In this document: in pieces, positions 25,092 through 32,546 of the stretch
Layout: every line of letters starts with the position of its first letter
Position numbering within the stretch: the first letter of the stretch is position 1
Assembly: GCA_934322085.1 (NCBI GenBank)
Contig: CAKRGF010000001.1
Coordinates: forward strand, 1 to 64,000
Reading direction: 5' to 3'
Length of the DNA stretch: 64,000 nt
DNA from: an uncultured Eubacterium sp.
GTDB lineage: Bacteria > Bacillota > Clostridia > Lachnospirales > Lachnospiraceae
Translations under genes and position numbers: made by a program
Notes under the pieces: generated by a model
The model's database searches: none
The model's input: the letters and a program-made list of their open reading frames with translations, nothing else
Told to the model about the DNA's origin: nothing

Positions 25092-25268
25092 TTATTTGTA
25101 TTTTCTTTTACGAGCTGCTTCAGACTTTTTCTTACGTCTTACGCTTGGTTTTTCATAATGCTCTCTCTTACGAATCTCCTGCTGAATACCAGCTTTTGCA
25201 CAGTTTCTCTTGAAACGGCGCAATGCGCTATCCAATGATTCGTTTTCTTTAACTGTTACACTAGACAT
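25092..25268 (-). CDS. rpsU: Ribosomal protein bS21
   Basis: bS21 is a small basic protein of the 30S subunit involved in initiation. The 58-codon frame reads MSSVTVKENESLDSALRRFK at the start and ends KKSEAARKRKYK, the canonical bS21 pattern including the NCAKAGIQQEIRKREHYEKPS core. It is too short for ordinary gene-length cut-offs. A ribosome-binding sequence (AAGGTG, with a further GGAGGG upstream) precedes the ATG. It has its own TTGACG-16-TATAAT promoter and a terminator, so it is a monocistronic unit between pdaA and yqfC. Confidence 0.97.
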   Translation of the reverse strand: MSSVTVKENESLDSALRRFKRNCAKAGIQQEIRKREHYEKPSVRRKKKSEAARKRKYK

Positions 25269-25346
25269 TGTATCACACCTTACCTCCCTCCAGTTGTAAA
25301 TTGTGCTTCAATACAACTGATCGGGTATTTTTTCGCACTACCTAAG

Positions 25347-25374
25347 ATTATACCATAAAATTCCCATACGTCAA
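25347..25374 (-). promoter_or_regulatory. Promoter of rpsU
   Basis: Minus-strand TTGACG (25369-25374) and perfect TATAAT (25347-25352), spaced 16 bp. The -35 element overlaps the last codon of the upstream deacetylase gene. Confidence 0.8.
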
Positions 25375-26171
25375 CTGTTTTTTGCAAATTCGTCTAAAGT
25401 TCCAAAGCGAAAGCCCTTTTTCTTAAGGAAAGTAAGAACTTCTCCCAAAGCCTCGGTATTTGACTTCGAGCACGCATGAATCAGTGGAATCATTCCATTA
25501 TGATAATAAGTTTTAAATTTGCGAATTACAAAGTTCTTTCCCGGCTGATTTGCCGTGTCGTAATCATAATAGGCTAAACTCCAGAAAATCGTTGAATATC
25601 CCATTGCTTTTGCCACCTTAACACTCCGCATGCTAAAGTTTCCCTCCGGCGGACGGATAAAAGGATCCATTTTAAAACCAGTCTTCTTTTTCATTGCTTT
25701 TTCGCATTCTTTGATTTCTCTTTGAATACGTTTTACACTCAGTTTTGCCATTCTTGGATGATGCGTTGTGTGATTTCCTACCAGATGACCTTCTTTTTTC
25801 ATCTTTTTAACCAATCCTGGACTTGACATAATATAGTCTTTTGTCACAAAAAAGATTGCTTTTGCATGATGTTTTTTCAATGTTTTCAAAATTTTCTTTG
25901 TATACCCAGCCTCATAACCACAATCAAAACTCAGATATACAACCTTATTCTTTTTCGAACATTTTCCCGTGTAATAGGCATGATCTTTTTTGCATTTCCA
26001 TCCTGCAGGTCCGGTGCCGTTTGGTTTTTTATGGTTTAAATTCTGTCCTAATCCCCAATTATACGACTGCGTAGAATAAGAAGACAGCGGTCGTTTTGCC
26101 TGACTAACCATTTCTCCGCCAGTCATACACAAAAGCGCTGCCAGAAACATTGTAAAAATTCGTTTTTTCAT
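25371..26171 (-). CDS. pdaA: PdaA-like polysaccharide (peptidoglycan) deacetylase
   Basis: PdaA-type NodB-fold enzymes remove the acetyl or related group during muramic-delta-lactam formation in spore cortex. The 266-residue protein has a signal peptide (residues 1-25), the typical N-terminal NWGLGQNLNHKKP segment, and NodB motifs: VVYLSFDCGYEAGY (near 78-91), GNHTTHHP (metal-binding His pair, near 132) and RPPEGNFS (near 169). The motif-1 residues are SFDCGYE, as in PdaA. It is the last gene of the rlmH operon, 18 bases after azlD. The delta-lactam role is inferred from the family. Confidence 0.9.
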   Translation of the reverse strand: MKKRIFTMFLAALLCMTGGEMVSQAKRPLSSYSTQSYNWGLGQNLNHKKPNGTGPAGWKCKKDHAYYTGKCSKKNKVVYLSFDCGYEAGYTKKILKTLKKHHAKAIFFVTKDYIMSSPGLVKKMKKEGHLVGNHTTHHPRMAKLSVKRIQREIKECEKAMKKKTGFKMDPFIRPPEGNFSMRSVKVAKAMGYSTIFWSLAYYDYDTANQPGKNFVIRKFKTYYHNGMIPLIHACSKSNTEALGEVLTFLKKKGFRFGTLDEFAKNS

Positions 26172-26189
26172 TCGTTTTCCCCCTGTTCA

Positions 26190-26489
26190 TTATAAAATAC
26201 CGGCAAGTAATGCTCCTGCTACTGCCCCTACTGCTACAATCACAAGTCCTGTATCGAAATATGCAAGAACAAGTGCCACAAGCGTTCCTGCTGTGGAAGT
26301 AACTACATTCCCGGTTGCCGTAAATATAGCTGGAAAGGTAAGTGCCGCCAATACTGCATAAGGCACATAATATAAAAAGGATGTAAGCCACTGCGATGTG
26401 ATTTCCTTTCGGAACACCGTGATTGGAAGGACACGAATCAGATAAGTAATCACTGCCATCACCGCAATATAAATCAACTGCTCTGTCAT
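26190..26489 (-). CDS. azlD: AzlD branched-chain amino acid exporter subunit
   Basis: AzlD is the small partner of AzlC in export of branched-chain amino acids and analogues such as azaleucine. The 99-residue protein has three or four hydrophobic segments and begins MTEQLIYIAVMAVITYLIRV; the segment ITYLIRVLPITVFRKEI is typical of the family. It overlaps azlC by four bases (ATGA), as expected for subunits of one complex. Confidence 0.9.
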   Translation of the reverse strand: MTEQLIYIAVMAVITYLIRVLPITVFRKEITSQWLTSFLYYVPYAVLAALTFPAIFTATGNVVTSTAGTLVALVLAYFDTGLVIVAVGAVAGALLAGIL

Positions 26490-27187
26490 GCCTTAACCTC
26501 CTTATTAACCGGGAACATAAACGCTCCTATTGATGCTGCAATCACGGTAGAAAGAATCACCTGAAAGCCAATGGAAATTTCTTTGAGTACCGGTGCCGCA
26601 GTAAAAATACACTGGCAGATAACAGCAATACCAATAACAAACAAAACTGCCTTGCTCTTTTTTGCCGGCGGTATGATAATTGCAATAAACATCGCATACA
26701 GACCAAGTTCCATCGCAGCTGACAAAGCCCCCGGCATAATCTGAGACACCAGTGCCCCGGCTGCGGTACCAACTGTCCATCCAATGACCGGCACCGTAAT
26801 CAAGCCATACATAAAGCGCGCCGACAAAACCTCTGTCTCCATTGATGACACTGCAAAAATCTCATCCGTAATACCATAGCCAATCATCAGCCGCTGGCGT
26901 AATGTCATCTTCTTGTCCACTTTCTGCGATAAAGAAAACGACATCAGCATATATCGCACATTAATAATAAAAGTTGTCATTGCCATTTCTAAATAACTGC
27001 CATGTGCTGCCATAATTGCCACTCCGGCAAACTGTCCGGCAGATGTTACATTGGCAACAGAAATCAAAATCGTAATCCACACAGGAATTCCTGCATTTAC
27101 TGCTTTTACGCCAAATGTAAAGGACACCGACAAATAACCGATTGCAATCGGCAGTCCTTTCTTCATCCCTCGTATCCAATCATTCAT
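26486..27187 (-). CDS. azlC: AzlC branched-chain amino acid exporter subunit
   Basis: AzlC is the large subunit of the branched-chain amino acid exporter. The 233-residue membrane protein has the family start GMKKGLPIAIGYLSVSFTFG and blocks TSAGQFAGVAIM and NVRYMLMSFSLSQK, with about seven hydrophobic segments. It overlaps the kinase gene by eight bases and azlD by four, so it is translated together with the two-component genes; control by that system is possible but unproven. Confidence 0.92.
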   Translation of the reverse strand: MNDWIRGMKKGLPIAIGYLSVSFTFGVKAVNAGIPVWITILISVANVTSAGQFAGVAIMAAHGSYLEMAMTTFIINVRYMLMSFSLSQKVDKKMTLRQRLMIGYGITDEIFAVSSMETEVLSARFMYGLITVPVIGWTVGTAAGALVSQIMPGALSAAMELGLYAMFIAIIIPPAKKSKAVLFVIGIAVICQCIFTAAPVLKEISIGFQVILSTVIAASIGAFMFPVNKEVKA

Positions 27188-28517
27188 TTTCCTTATAAAA
27201 AGTCACTGTAATCTCAGTTCCTTTATCCTCCTCACTTGTTACTTCAATATCCGCATGATGAACTGCCACAATATGCTTTACAATAGCAAGTCCAAGTCCG
27301 GTTCCGCCGGTTTCTCTCGAACGCCCCTTGTCCACCCGGTAAAAACGTTCAAAAATACGTTCCTGATTTTCTTTGCTGATTCCAATTCCAGTGTCTTTTA
27401 TACGAAATACAGCTGTATTCTCCATTTCCTGCAAACACACTTCAACCTGACCGCCTTCTTTATTATAGCGGATTCCATTATCAATTAAGTTGTATGCTAA
27501 TTCTTCCAGCATTTTTGCCACGCCATGAATCATAACAACTTCCGGCACCGTCTCCAAATGAAGCGTAACATTTCTTTTTTCTGCCGTCAAAGCAAGCAAG
27601 TCCCCGCAGTTTCGTACTGTATCCGCAAAATTTACCCATGCAAAATCATCGTTAAAATTCCTTGTATCCAATTCAGATAACTGCAAAATATCATTAATCA
27701 ACGTCAGAAGGCGTGACGAATTTTTCTGGATTTCGCCGGCAAACCGGACCGCATCATCTCCTTTTGCCATTCCCCCGGCAATCAGCTCGGAATAGCCGGA
27801 AATGGATGTCAGCGGCGTTTTCAATTCATGGGAAACATTCGCCGTAAATTCCTGCCGCATATTACTATTTTTTACAATATCCCGGTGTTGCTTTTGAATC
27901 GTATTCAAAAAAGGAGTTAATTCTTTGTAGCCGGTTGCCAGTTCCTCACGATCCATGTTCTTTGCAAGCATTTCAATCGGTTTAACAATACTTTTAGCAA
28001 AAAGTCTTGATAAAAAGATAGATACCACAAACAACAGAATTGCAATTCCTCCAATAAATGGTGAAACTCGTATCAAAAAGCTGATAAAACTCTGACTCTC
28101 TTTTGCTAAACGTAGAATATTACCATTACTTAACCGTATCGCATAGTAATAAGAAGCATGGGACAAGGTATTGGATGTTCGAATGGATTTACCACTGCCT
28201 TTTTCCATCGCCTCTTTTACTTCCGGACGTTCTTTATGGTTTCCTAAAAGTTTGGTGCTTACATCCGAATCAGCAAGAACCATCCCATCCTTATCAATCA
28301 GTGTCACACGTATATTATCAACTTTCTTCTGCGAGATAACGCGGTCAGCATCCTTATAATTTACTAAATCCTCCCCCAGCATATCTGCACAGGTGTGAAG
28401 ATTTTCAATGACCTCATTTTGAAATAAATTATAAAAAACAACGGTTGTTAATAGTAACACAGCAATCATCGATATCATGGCAATCGCCATAAAGTTTAAC
28501 TGCATCCTTTTTTTCAT
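27180..28517 (-). CDS. PhoR-type sensor histidine kinase
   Basis: This 445-residue membrane kinase has two membrane segments (about residues 9-31 and 150-172) enclosing an extracytoplasmic sensor of about 115 residues with a dCache/PAS-like pattern (VTLIDKDGMVLADSD). A HAMP-like linker follows, then the DHp domain with the phosphorylated His in NVSHELKTPLTSI (near 230), and the CATPase domain (LIDNGIRYN, KDTGIGIS, GTGLGLAIVKH). It overlaps its response regulator by four bases. The PhoR-like layout suggests phosphate or envelope sensing, but the signal is unknown. Confidence 0.92.
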   Translation of the reverse strand: MKKRMQLNFMAIAMISMIAVLLLTTVVFYNLFQNEVIENLHTCADMLGEDLVNYKDADRVISQKKVDNIRVTLIDKDGMVLADSDVSTKLLGNHKERPEVKEAMEKGSGKSIRTSNTLSHASYYYAIRLSNGNILRLAKESQSFISFLIRVSPFIGGIAILLFVVSIFLSRLFAKSIVKPIEMLAKNMDREELATGYKELTPFLNTIQKQHRDIVKNSNMRQEFTANVSHELKTPLTSISGYSELIAGGMAKGDDAVRFAGEIQKNSSRLLTLINDILQLSELDTRNFNDDFAWVNFADTVRNCGDLLALTAEKRNVTLHLETVPEVVMIHGVAKMLEELAYNLIDNGIRYNKEGGQVEVCLQEMENTAVFRIKDTGIGISKENQERIFERFYRVDKGRSRETGGTGLGLAIVKHIVAVHHADIEVTSEEDKGTEITVTFYKENE

Positions 28518-29212
28518 TTTGTTTCATCCTCCGTTTTCCGGAAACAATAGCCTACGTTTCGTATCGTTTGTATCTGGCTGCCTGCTTCACCGAGTTTTTT
28601 CCGCAGTGTCCGGATATGCATATCTAAAGTTCTTGATTCTCCAAAAAAATCAACGCCCCAAATTAGTTCCATCAAAGAATCCCTGGTCATCACCTGGTCT
28701 GCATGACTCATCAGCACTTGCAGCAATTCAAATTCTTTATAAGTAAGCGGGCATTTTTCCCCTTTTACAAAGACTTCTCTGGCATCCTTATTTAACTCAA
28801 TTTTCTGCCGGTTTCCAATAACAGAAGTTTGTTTCTTCTTATTCGAGAACCGGCGGAGCAATGCCCGGATGCGTGAGACAAATTCCATCACACCAAATGG
28901 CTTTGTCAAATAGTCATCTGCTCCGCAGTCCAGCCCCCTCACAATATCTAACTCGGAGTCTCTGGCTGAAACCATAAGAATCGGAATCTTTGCATACAAT
29001 TCTTTTTCACGGATTTCTTTCACGATATGAAAGCCATCCGCATCCGGCAGCATCACATCCATCACAATCAAATCCGGCAATTTTTTTTCACATGCTTTCC
29101 AAAAAGCAGAAATACTTGTCAAAAGAGCCACCTCATGCCCGGCATTTTTCAGCGCAAAACTTTCAATTTCTCCAATTCCATCATCATCTTCCACAAGATA
29201 AATCAGTGCCAT
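28514..29212 (-). CDS. OmpR/PhoB-family response regulator
   Basis: The 232-residue protein has a receiver domain with the phosphoacceptor Asp52 (LIVMDVMLPDADG), Lys in YLTKPFG, and a C-terminal winged-helix DNA-binding domain (CPLTYKEFELLQVLM, followed by RTLDMHIRTLRKKLG). It is the cognate partner of the downstream kinase. Target genes cannot be deduced here, although the operon includes amino acid export and wall-modifying genes. Confidence 0.95.
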   Translation of the reverse strand: MALIYLVEDDDGIGEIESFALKNAGHEVALLTSISAFWKACEKKLPDLIVMDVMLPDADGFHIVKEIREKELYAKIPILMVSARDSELDIVRGLDCGADDYLTKPFGVMEFVSRIRALLRRFSNKKKQTSVIGNRQKIELNKDAREVFVKGEKCPLTYKEFELLQVLMSHADQVMTRDSLMELIWGVDFFGESRTLDMHIRTLRKKLGEAGSQIQTIRNVGYCFRKTEDETK

Positions 29213-29235
29213 TTATATCCCCTCTTCTTTCCTTC

Positions 29236-30264
29236 TTACTGCAAACTCATTGCAATCTGGCAGTTATTTCCGGCTACTGTCACCTTCCCATAGGAACCGC
29301 AGATAAGCGGCATCATCGGTGCCACGTGTCCGATATCCAAATCCATAAGAACCGGCACCTCAAATTCATTCAATATAGAAAGAACTGCTTCATACTGGTC
29401 AAGTCCTGCAATTATCTGCCCCTGTAGACCAGGACGTCCAATCAAAAAGCCACGGCAGGTATCAAACCAGCCAGCCTGTTTCAGACTCCACAAAGTTCTG
29501 CGCATCTCAAACACATTCAAATCACACGATTCCAAAAACCAAAGAACGCCGTCATCCTCATATTTTTGATTAAATTCCTTTACCTTATCAAACTTAGTTC
29601 CCCTCAAATGAGATAAGCAGTCTAAACAGCCCCCCAGCAGCCGTCCTTCCATCTCAAAAGATCTGACATCTTTCTTATTGCTATGTAGCACAAATGGCTC
29701 TGTGACATGATAGGCCGCTAACGGATGTTCTTTGTCTTTTAACGATTCCTTTTCCCACATCGGATAATTTTGCATCTCAAACTTTTTTCCCTGCAATAAT
29801 TCATAAGCATCCTGAATGGATACATGCCACGGTTCCATACCGAAAGCACCAGCATTCGGTCCGTAAACTGCCGCCGTGTCGGTGAGTGTTGCAAGTAAAA
29901 AAATCAAATTGGTATTGTCTGAATATCCCATAAACCACTTAGGCGGCAATTGTTTTAATTGTTGAAAATCAATAAACTCAAGTATTTCACACATTAACTC
30001 ACCGCCGCCACAGGAAATTAATGCCTGGTTAGTCTCCTTTTTATAAAATTCCATAAACTCATCCGCACATTTTTTCGGGCTGCTGCTGATTCCTACGCCA
30101 TCTGACGCATAGCAGTTAAAACCTAACTCCGTCTTAAATCCAAGCATATCCCATTTTTTCAGACTGTTCTGAAAAGCAGAATAATAAGGCTCGTCCGCAC
30201 AGCCAAACGATGGCGCAACAAAGCCAATCGTATTTCCTTTTTCTATAAACGATGGATAACGCAT
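29236..30264 (-). CDS. S66 family LD-carboxypeptidase / MccF-like protein
   Basis: The 342-residue protein belongs to peptidase family S66: LD-carboxypeptidases, which recycle murein tetrapeptides, and MccF-like enzymes, which give resistance to microcin C7. The nucleophile serine lies in MGYSDNTNL (near residue 119), with the preceding SCGGGELMCEIL block and a C-terminal Glu/His region (LESCDLNVFEMRRTL, DLDIGHVAPMMPL). No signal peptide is seen, so it acts in the cytoplasm. The separate MccF subfamily is a real alternative. It lies 11 bases after rlmH. Confidence 0.88.
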   Translation of the reverse strand: MRYPSFIEKGNTIGFVAPSFGCADEPYYSAFQNSLKKWDMLGFKTELGFNCYASDGVGISSSPKKCADEFMEFYKKETNQALISCGGGELMCEILEFIDFQQLKQLPPKWFMGYSDNTNLIFLLATLTDTAAVYGPNAGAFGMEPWHVSIQDAYELLQGKKFEMQNYPMWEKESLKDKEHPLAAYHVTEPFVLHSNKKDVRSFEMEGRLLGGCLDCLSHLRGTKFDKVKEFNQKYEDDGVLWFLESCDLNVFEMRRTLWSLKQAGWFDTCRGFLIGRPGLQGQIIAGLDQYEAVLSILNEFEVPVLMDLDIGHVAPMMPLICGSYGKVTVAGNNCQIAMSLQ

Positions 30265-30275
30265 CTCTCTCCTCC

Positions 30276-30755
30276 TTATTTATGATATGGCTCATGATTC
30301 ATAATGCGGTTTGCACGATAAATCTGTTCAAATAAAATAACTCGCATCAGCTGATGTGGAAAGGTAAAGTCGGAGAATGATAATCTCTCATCCGCACGGC
30401 TAAGCAGGGATGCATGTAGGCCAAGCGAACCTCCAATCACAAAGGCAATATGACTTTTCCCCTGATTCATACACATCGAAAGGTGGCTGGCAAATTCTTC
30501 TGAGTCAAATTTCTTTCCTCTTAAGTCCAAAGCAATCACATACATAGAATCCTTAATTTTAGAAAGAAGTCTGTCTGCCTCCTTTTGCCGTATCTGCTCC
30601 TGCTGTAACTCCGATGCCTGTTCCGGTGTTTTTTCGTCTGCAACTTCTATAATATCCACTTTTGCATACCGCGATAAACGTTTTTTGTATTCATTTACCG
30701 CTTCCGTATAAAACTTTTCTTTTATTTTCCCTACACATAATATCGTATACTGCAT
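30276..30755 (-). CDS. rlmH: 23S rRNA (pseudouridine-1915-N3)-methyltransferase RlmH
   Basis: RlmH is a SPOUT-type methyltransferase that modifies pseudouridine 1915 in helix 69 of 23S rRNA. The 159-residue protein begins MQYTILCVGKIKEKFY, has the SPOUT cofactor knot around FVIGGSLGL and ends EQIYRANRIMNHEPYHK, a diagnostic C terminus. A promoter with extended -10 lies just upstream. It opens the operon that continues through the carboxypeptidase, the two-component genes, azlCD and pdaA. Confidence 0.97.
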   Translation of the reverse strand: MQYTILCVGKIKEKFYTEAVNEYKKRLSRYAKVDIIEVADEKTPEQASELQQEQIRQKEADRLLSKIKDSMYVIALDLRGKKFDSEEFASHLSMCMNQGKSHIAFVIGGSLGLHASLLSRADERLSFSDFTFPHQLMRVILFEQIYRANRIMNHEPYHK

Positions 30756-30784
30756 ATTATTTCTTCCTTTATTTTCTTATATCT

Positions 30785-30814
30785 AGTATAGCACATTTAC
30801 AAACACCACAGCAA
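30785..30814 (-). promoter_or_regulatory. Promoter of the rlmH operon
   Basis: Minus-strand TTGCTG (30809-30814), an 18-bp spacer ending in TGC and TATACT (30785-30790) give an extended -10 promoter about 30 bp before the rlmH start codon. Confidence 0.65.
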
Positions 30815-30851
30815 TAAAAAAAATATGCAACCTTTTTTTCGTTGACATATT
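30815..30851 (-). terminator. Terminator of the candidate small RNA
   Basis: On the minus strand AATATGTCAAC (one bulged T) pairs with GTTGCATATT across an A-rich loop, followed by eight T. It ends just before the rlmH promoter. Confidence 0.65.
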
Positions 30852-30906
30852 TTTGACACAATTCATCTGTATATTAAGACTTGGAAAGTTTATAACTTTC
30901 TACTCC
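30815..30906 (-). ncRNA. Candidate small RNA between mazF and rlmH
   Basis: A stand-alone transcription unit is visible on the minus strand: a CTGACA-18-TATAAT promoter (30913-30942), a perfect hairpin GAAAGTT-ATA-AACTTTC near the 5' end (30884-30900), a central single-stranded A/U-rich part, and a rho-independent terminator (AATATGTCAAC...GTTGCATATT followed by eight T). The predicted RNA is about 90 nt. No ribosome-binding site or credible peptide is seen. I do not recognise it as a known RNA family. The opposite strand also has stable hairpins, so the direction is not certain. Confidence 0.5.
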
Positions 30907-30912
30907 CACCCT

Positions 30913-30942
30913 ATTATACGCTTTGACACCTTCGGGTGTCAG
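30913..30942 (-). promoter_or_regulatory. Promoter with overlapping palindrome for the candidate small RNA
   Basis: Minus-strand CTGACA (30937-30942) and perfect TATAAT (30913-30918) spaced 18 bp. A perfect 7-4-7 inverted repeat TGACACC-TTCG-GGTGTCA (30924-30941, plus strand) covers most of the -35 and the spacer, a position where a repressor would block transcription. Read on the plus strand it would be a hairpin with a C(UUCG)G tetraloop. Confidence 0.55.
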
Positions 30943-30943
30943 G

Positions 30944-30975
30944 AAAGACACCTCCTCCCAGAGGTGTCTTTTCTG
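30944..30975. terminator. Hairpin after mazF (probable weak terminator)
   Basis: A perfect 11-bp stem, AAAGACACCTC pairing with GAGGTGTCTTT over a six-base loop, lies about 20 bp past the mazF stop codon. The T tract is short on both strands (three on minus, four on plus), so it may be a weak terminator for the rex-mazF operon or for a plus-strand RNA. Confidence 0.55.
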
Positions 30976-30993
30976 TTACAGCATTTTTTATTC

Positions 30994-31341
30994 TTATGTA
31001 GACAGTGACAAACTGACACATAATGCGGTATCAATCTTTTCAATTGCTTCGGTGTCCAAATGACACACTTTTTCACGTAATCGGGATTTATCAATTGTCC
31101 GAACCTGTTCCAAAAGAATCACAGAATCTTTGACAATTCCATACTTGTGTGCATCTAATGCTACATGTGTCGGCAGCTTTGCCTTGTGCAGCTGACTTGT
31201 AATTGCCGCACAGATAACCGTTGGGCTATAACGGTTGCCCATATCATTTTGTATAATAAGAACCGGCCGCACTCCACCTTGTTCGGAGCCAACGACCGGT
31301 CGTAAATCTGCATAATAAATGTCGCCTCGTTTTACAATCAT
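30994..31341 (-). CDS. MazF/NdoA (PemK) family endoribonuclease without adjacent antitoxin
   Basis: The 115-residue protein is a PemK/MazF-type sequence-specific mRNA interferase: MIVKRGDIYYADLRPVVGSE, GGVRPVLIIQND and the later TVICAAITSQLHKAKLPTHV are hallmarks of the Firmicutes NdoA branch. An upstream ATG at 31359 is in frame, but the ATG at 31341 gives the canonical start. It follows alr, as ndoA does in Bacillus, but the 74-bp gap is too small for the antitoxin gene ndoAI that normally lies between them. It may be controlled by an unlinked antitoxin or have reduced activity. Confidence 0.92.
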   Translation of the reverse strand: MIVKRGDIYYADLRPVVGSEQGGVRPVLIIQNDMGNRYSPTVICAAITSQLHKAKLPTHVALDAHKYGIVKDSVILLEQVRTIDKSRLREKVCHLDTEAIEKIDTALCVSLSLST

Positions 31342-31415
31342 GGTTTCACACTCCCTCATTTGATATTCCTATTATTCCCAATATACGAAGCGATATTCAA
31401 TTTGTTCAAAAGCTT

Positions 31416-32546
31416 TTATTGTTCCCCTAAATATTTTCTAGGCACACGATTTGTAATGCTGCATACAAACTCGTAATTAAAAGAATGTGATTTTTCAGCA
31501 ATTTCTTCAACTGGAATAAGATTACCCCCATCTTTTCCAAAAATTGTGACCGTATCCCCGATGGCAGCCTCTTTAATATGAGACACATCTACCATAAACT
31601 GATCCATACAGATTCTTCCCAAAATCGGTGCATACTGCCCATGAATCAAAACGCGCCCTTTGCCTGACAGATCACGTTTCATACCATCGGCATAACCAAC
31701 TGGAACTGTAGCCACCGTCATTTTTTCCTTCGCCGTAAAAGTTCCGCCGTAACTGATACTCGTTCCCGGCTCTACCGTCTTTATATAAGAAATAATCGAC
31801 TTCCACTGCATGGCAGGTTCCAATATAAGAACATCCTTCGCCACTTCATCAGACGGATACAGACCATAGGTCGTAATACCAGAACGCACCATATCAAGAT
31901 TAGCCTCTGGGAATCCAATAATCGAAGCACTATTTGAAACATGGTGAATCGGAATCTTAACACCACGCTCCTCTAATTCTTCGACAAAAGCCATATATTT
32001 TCTAAAAGGTTCTCTCGCTGGCTCAATTGTTTTCTCATCTGCTCTGGCAAAATGAGTAAAGATTCCCTCTATTTCAAGTCCCGGCAGATTTGAAATTTTT
32101 TCCACCGTATCCAAAGACTCTTCACAAGGGACAAAACCAATCCGGCTCATTCCGGTATCAACTTTTATATGAATCTTAGCTTTTTTTCCAAGTTTTAATG
32201 CTGTCTTACTTAACTTCTCTGCCATTTCCCACGTATACACAGTCTGGGAAATCTGATATTCCACCAAATCCTCATACGCTTCTTCTCCAGTATATCCTAA
32301 AATCAAAATTAATTTGTCAATTCCGGCTTTTCGAAGTTCTATGGCTTCCTCTATCATGGCAACTCCGTAAGCATCTACCTGATCATACAATGCCTTCGCA
32401 ACCTGCACCGCACCATGCCCATAAGCATTTGCCTTTACAATTGCCATTACCATTGTTCCTTCTTTTATATTTTTATGTACCTCATCGATATTATGCCGAA
32501 TGGCATCTAAATTCACCTCTGCATAAGTACGATTAAACTGTTTCAT
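31416..32546 (-). CDS. alr: Alanine racemase
   Basis: Alr converts L- to D-alanine for peptidoglycan. The protein of 376 residues carries the PLP lysine in AIVKANAYGHGA (near residue 38), the catalytic tyrosine region TSISYGGTF and the GRICMDQFMVDVS block. Two ATGs lie six bases apart; the AAGGA site is seven bases before the second (32546), which is preferred. The 5' end overlaps nnr by 14 bases. The operon order rex, coiled-coil protein, acpS, nnr, alr, mazF resembles the acpS-alr-ndoA region of Bacillus. Confidence 0.96.
   Translation of the reverse strand: MKQFNRTYAEVNLDAIRHNIDEVHKNIKEGTMVMAIVKANAYGHGAVQVAKALYDQVDAYGVAMIEEAIELRKAGIDKLILILGYTGEEAYEDLVEYQISQTVYTWEMAEKLSKTALKLGKKAKIHIKVDTGMSRIGFVPCEESLDTVEKISNLPGLEIEGIFTHFARADEKTIEPAREPFRKYMAFVEELEERGVKIPIHHVSNSASIIGFPEANLDMVRSGITTYGLYPSDEVAKDVLILEPAMQWKSIISYIKTVEPGTSISYGGTFTAKEKMTVATVPVGYADGMKRDLSGKGRVLIHGQYAPILGRICMDQFMVDVSHIKEAAIGDTVTIFGKDGGNLIPVEEIAEKSHSFNYEFVCSITNRVPRKYLGEQ

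Noticed and set aside
30783..30866. 27-codon hydrophobic open frame (ATG to TAG) on the minus strand, resembling a type I toxin
   Set aside because: No ribosome-binding site precedes the ATG; the frame runs through the terminator of the candidate small RNA and into the rlmH promoter.
30842..30875. Plus-strand promoter from two TTGACA copies and TATATT
   Set aside because: Spacings of 22 and 11 bp are both unsuitable. The minus-strand promoter with an 18-bp spacer is better.
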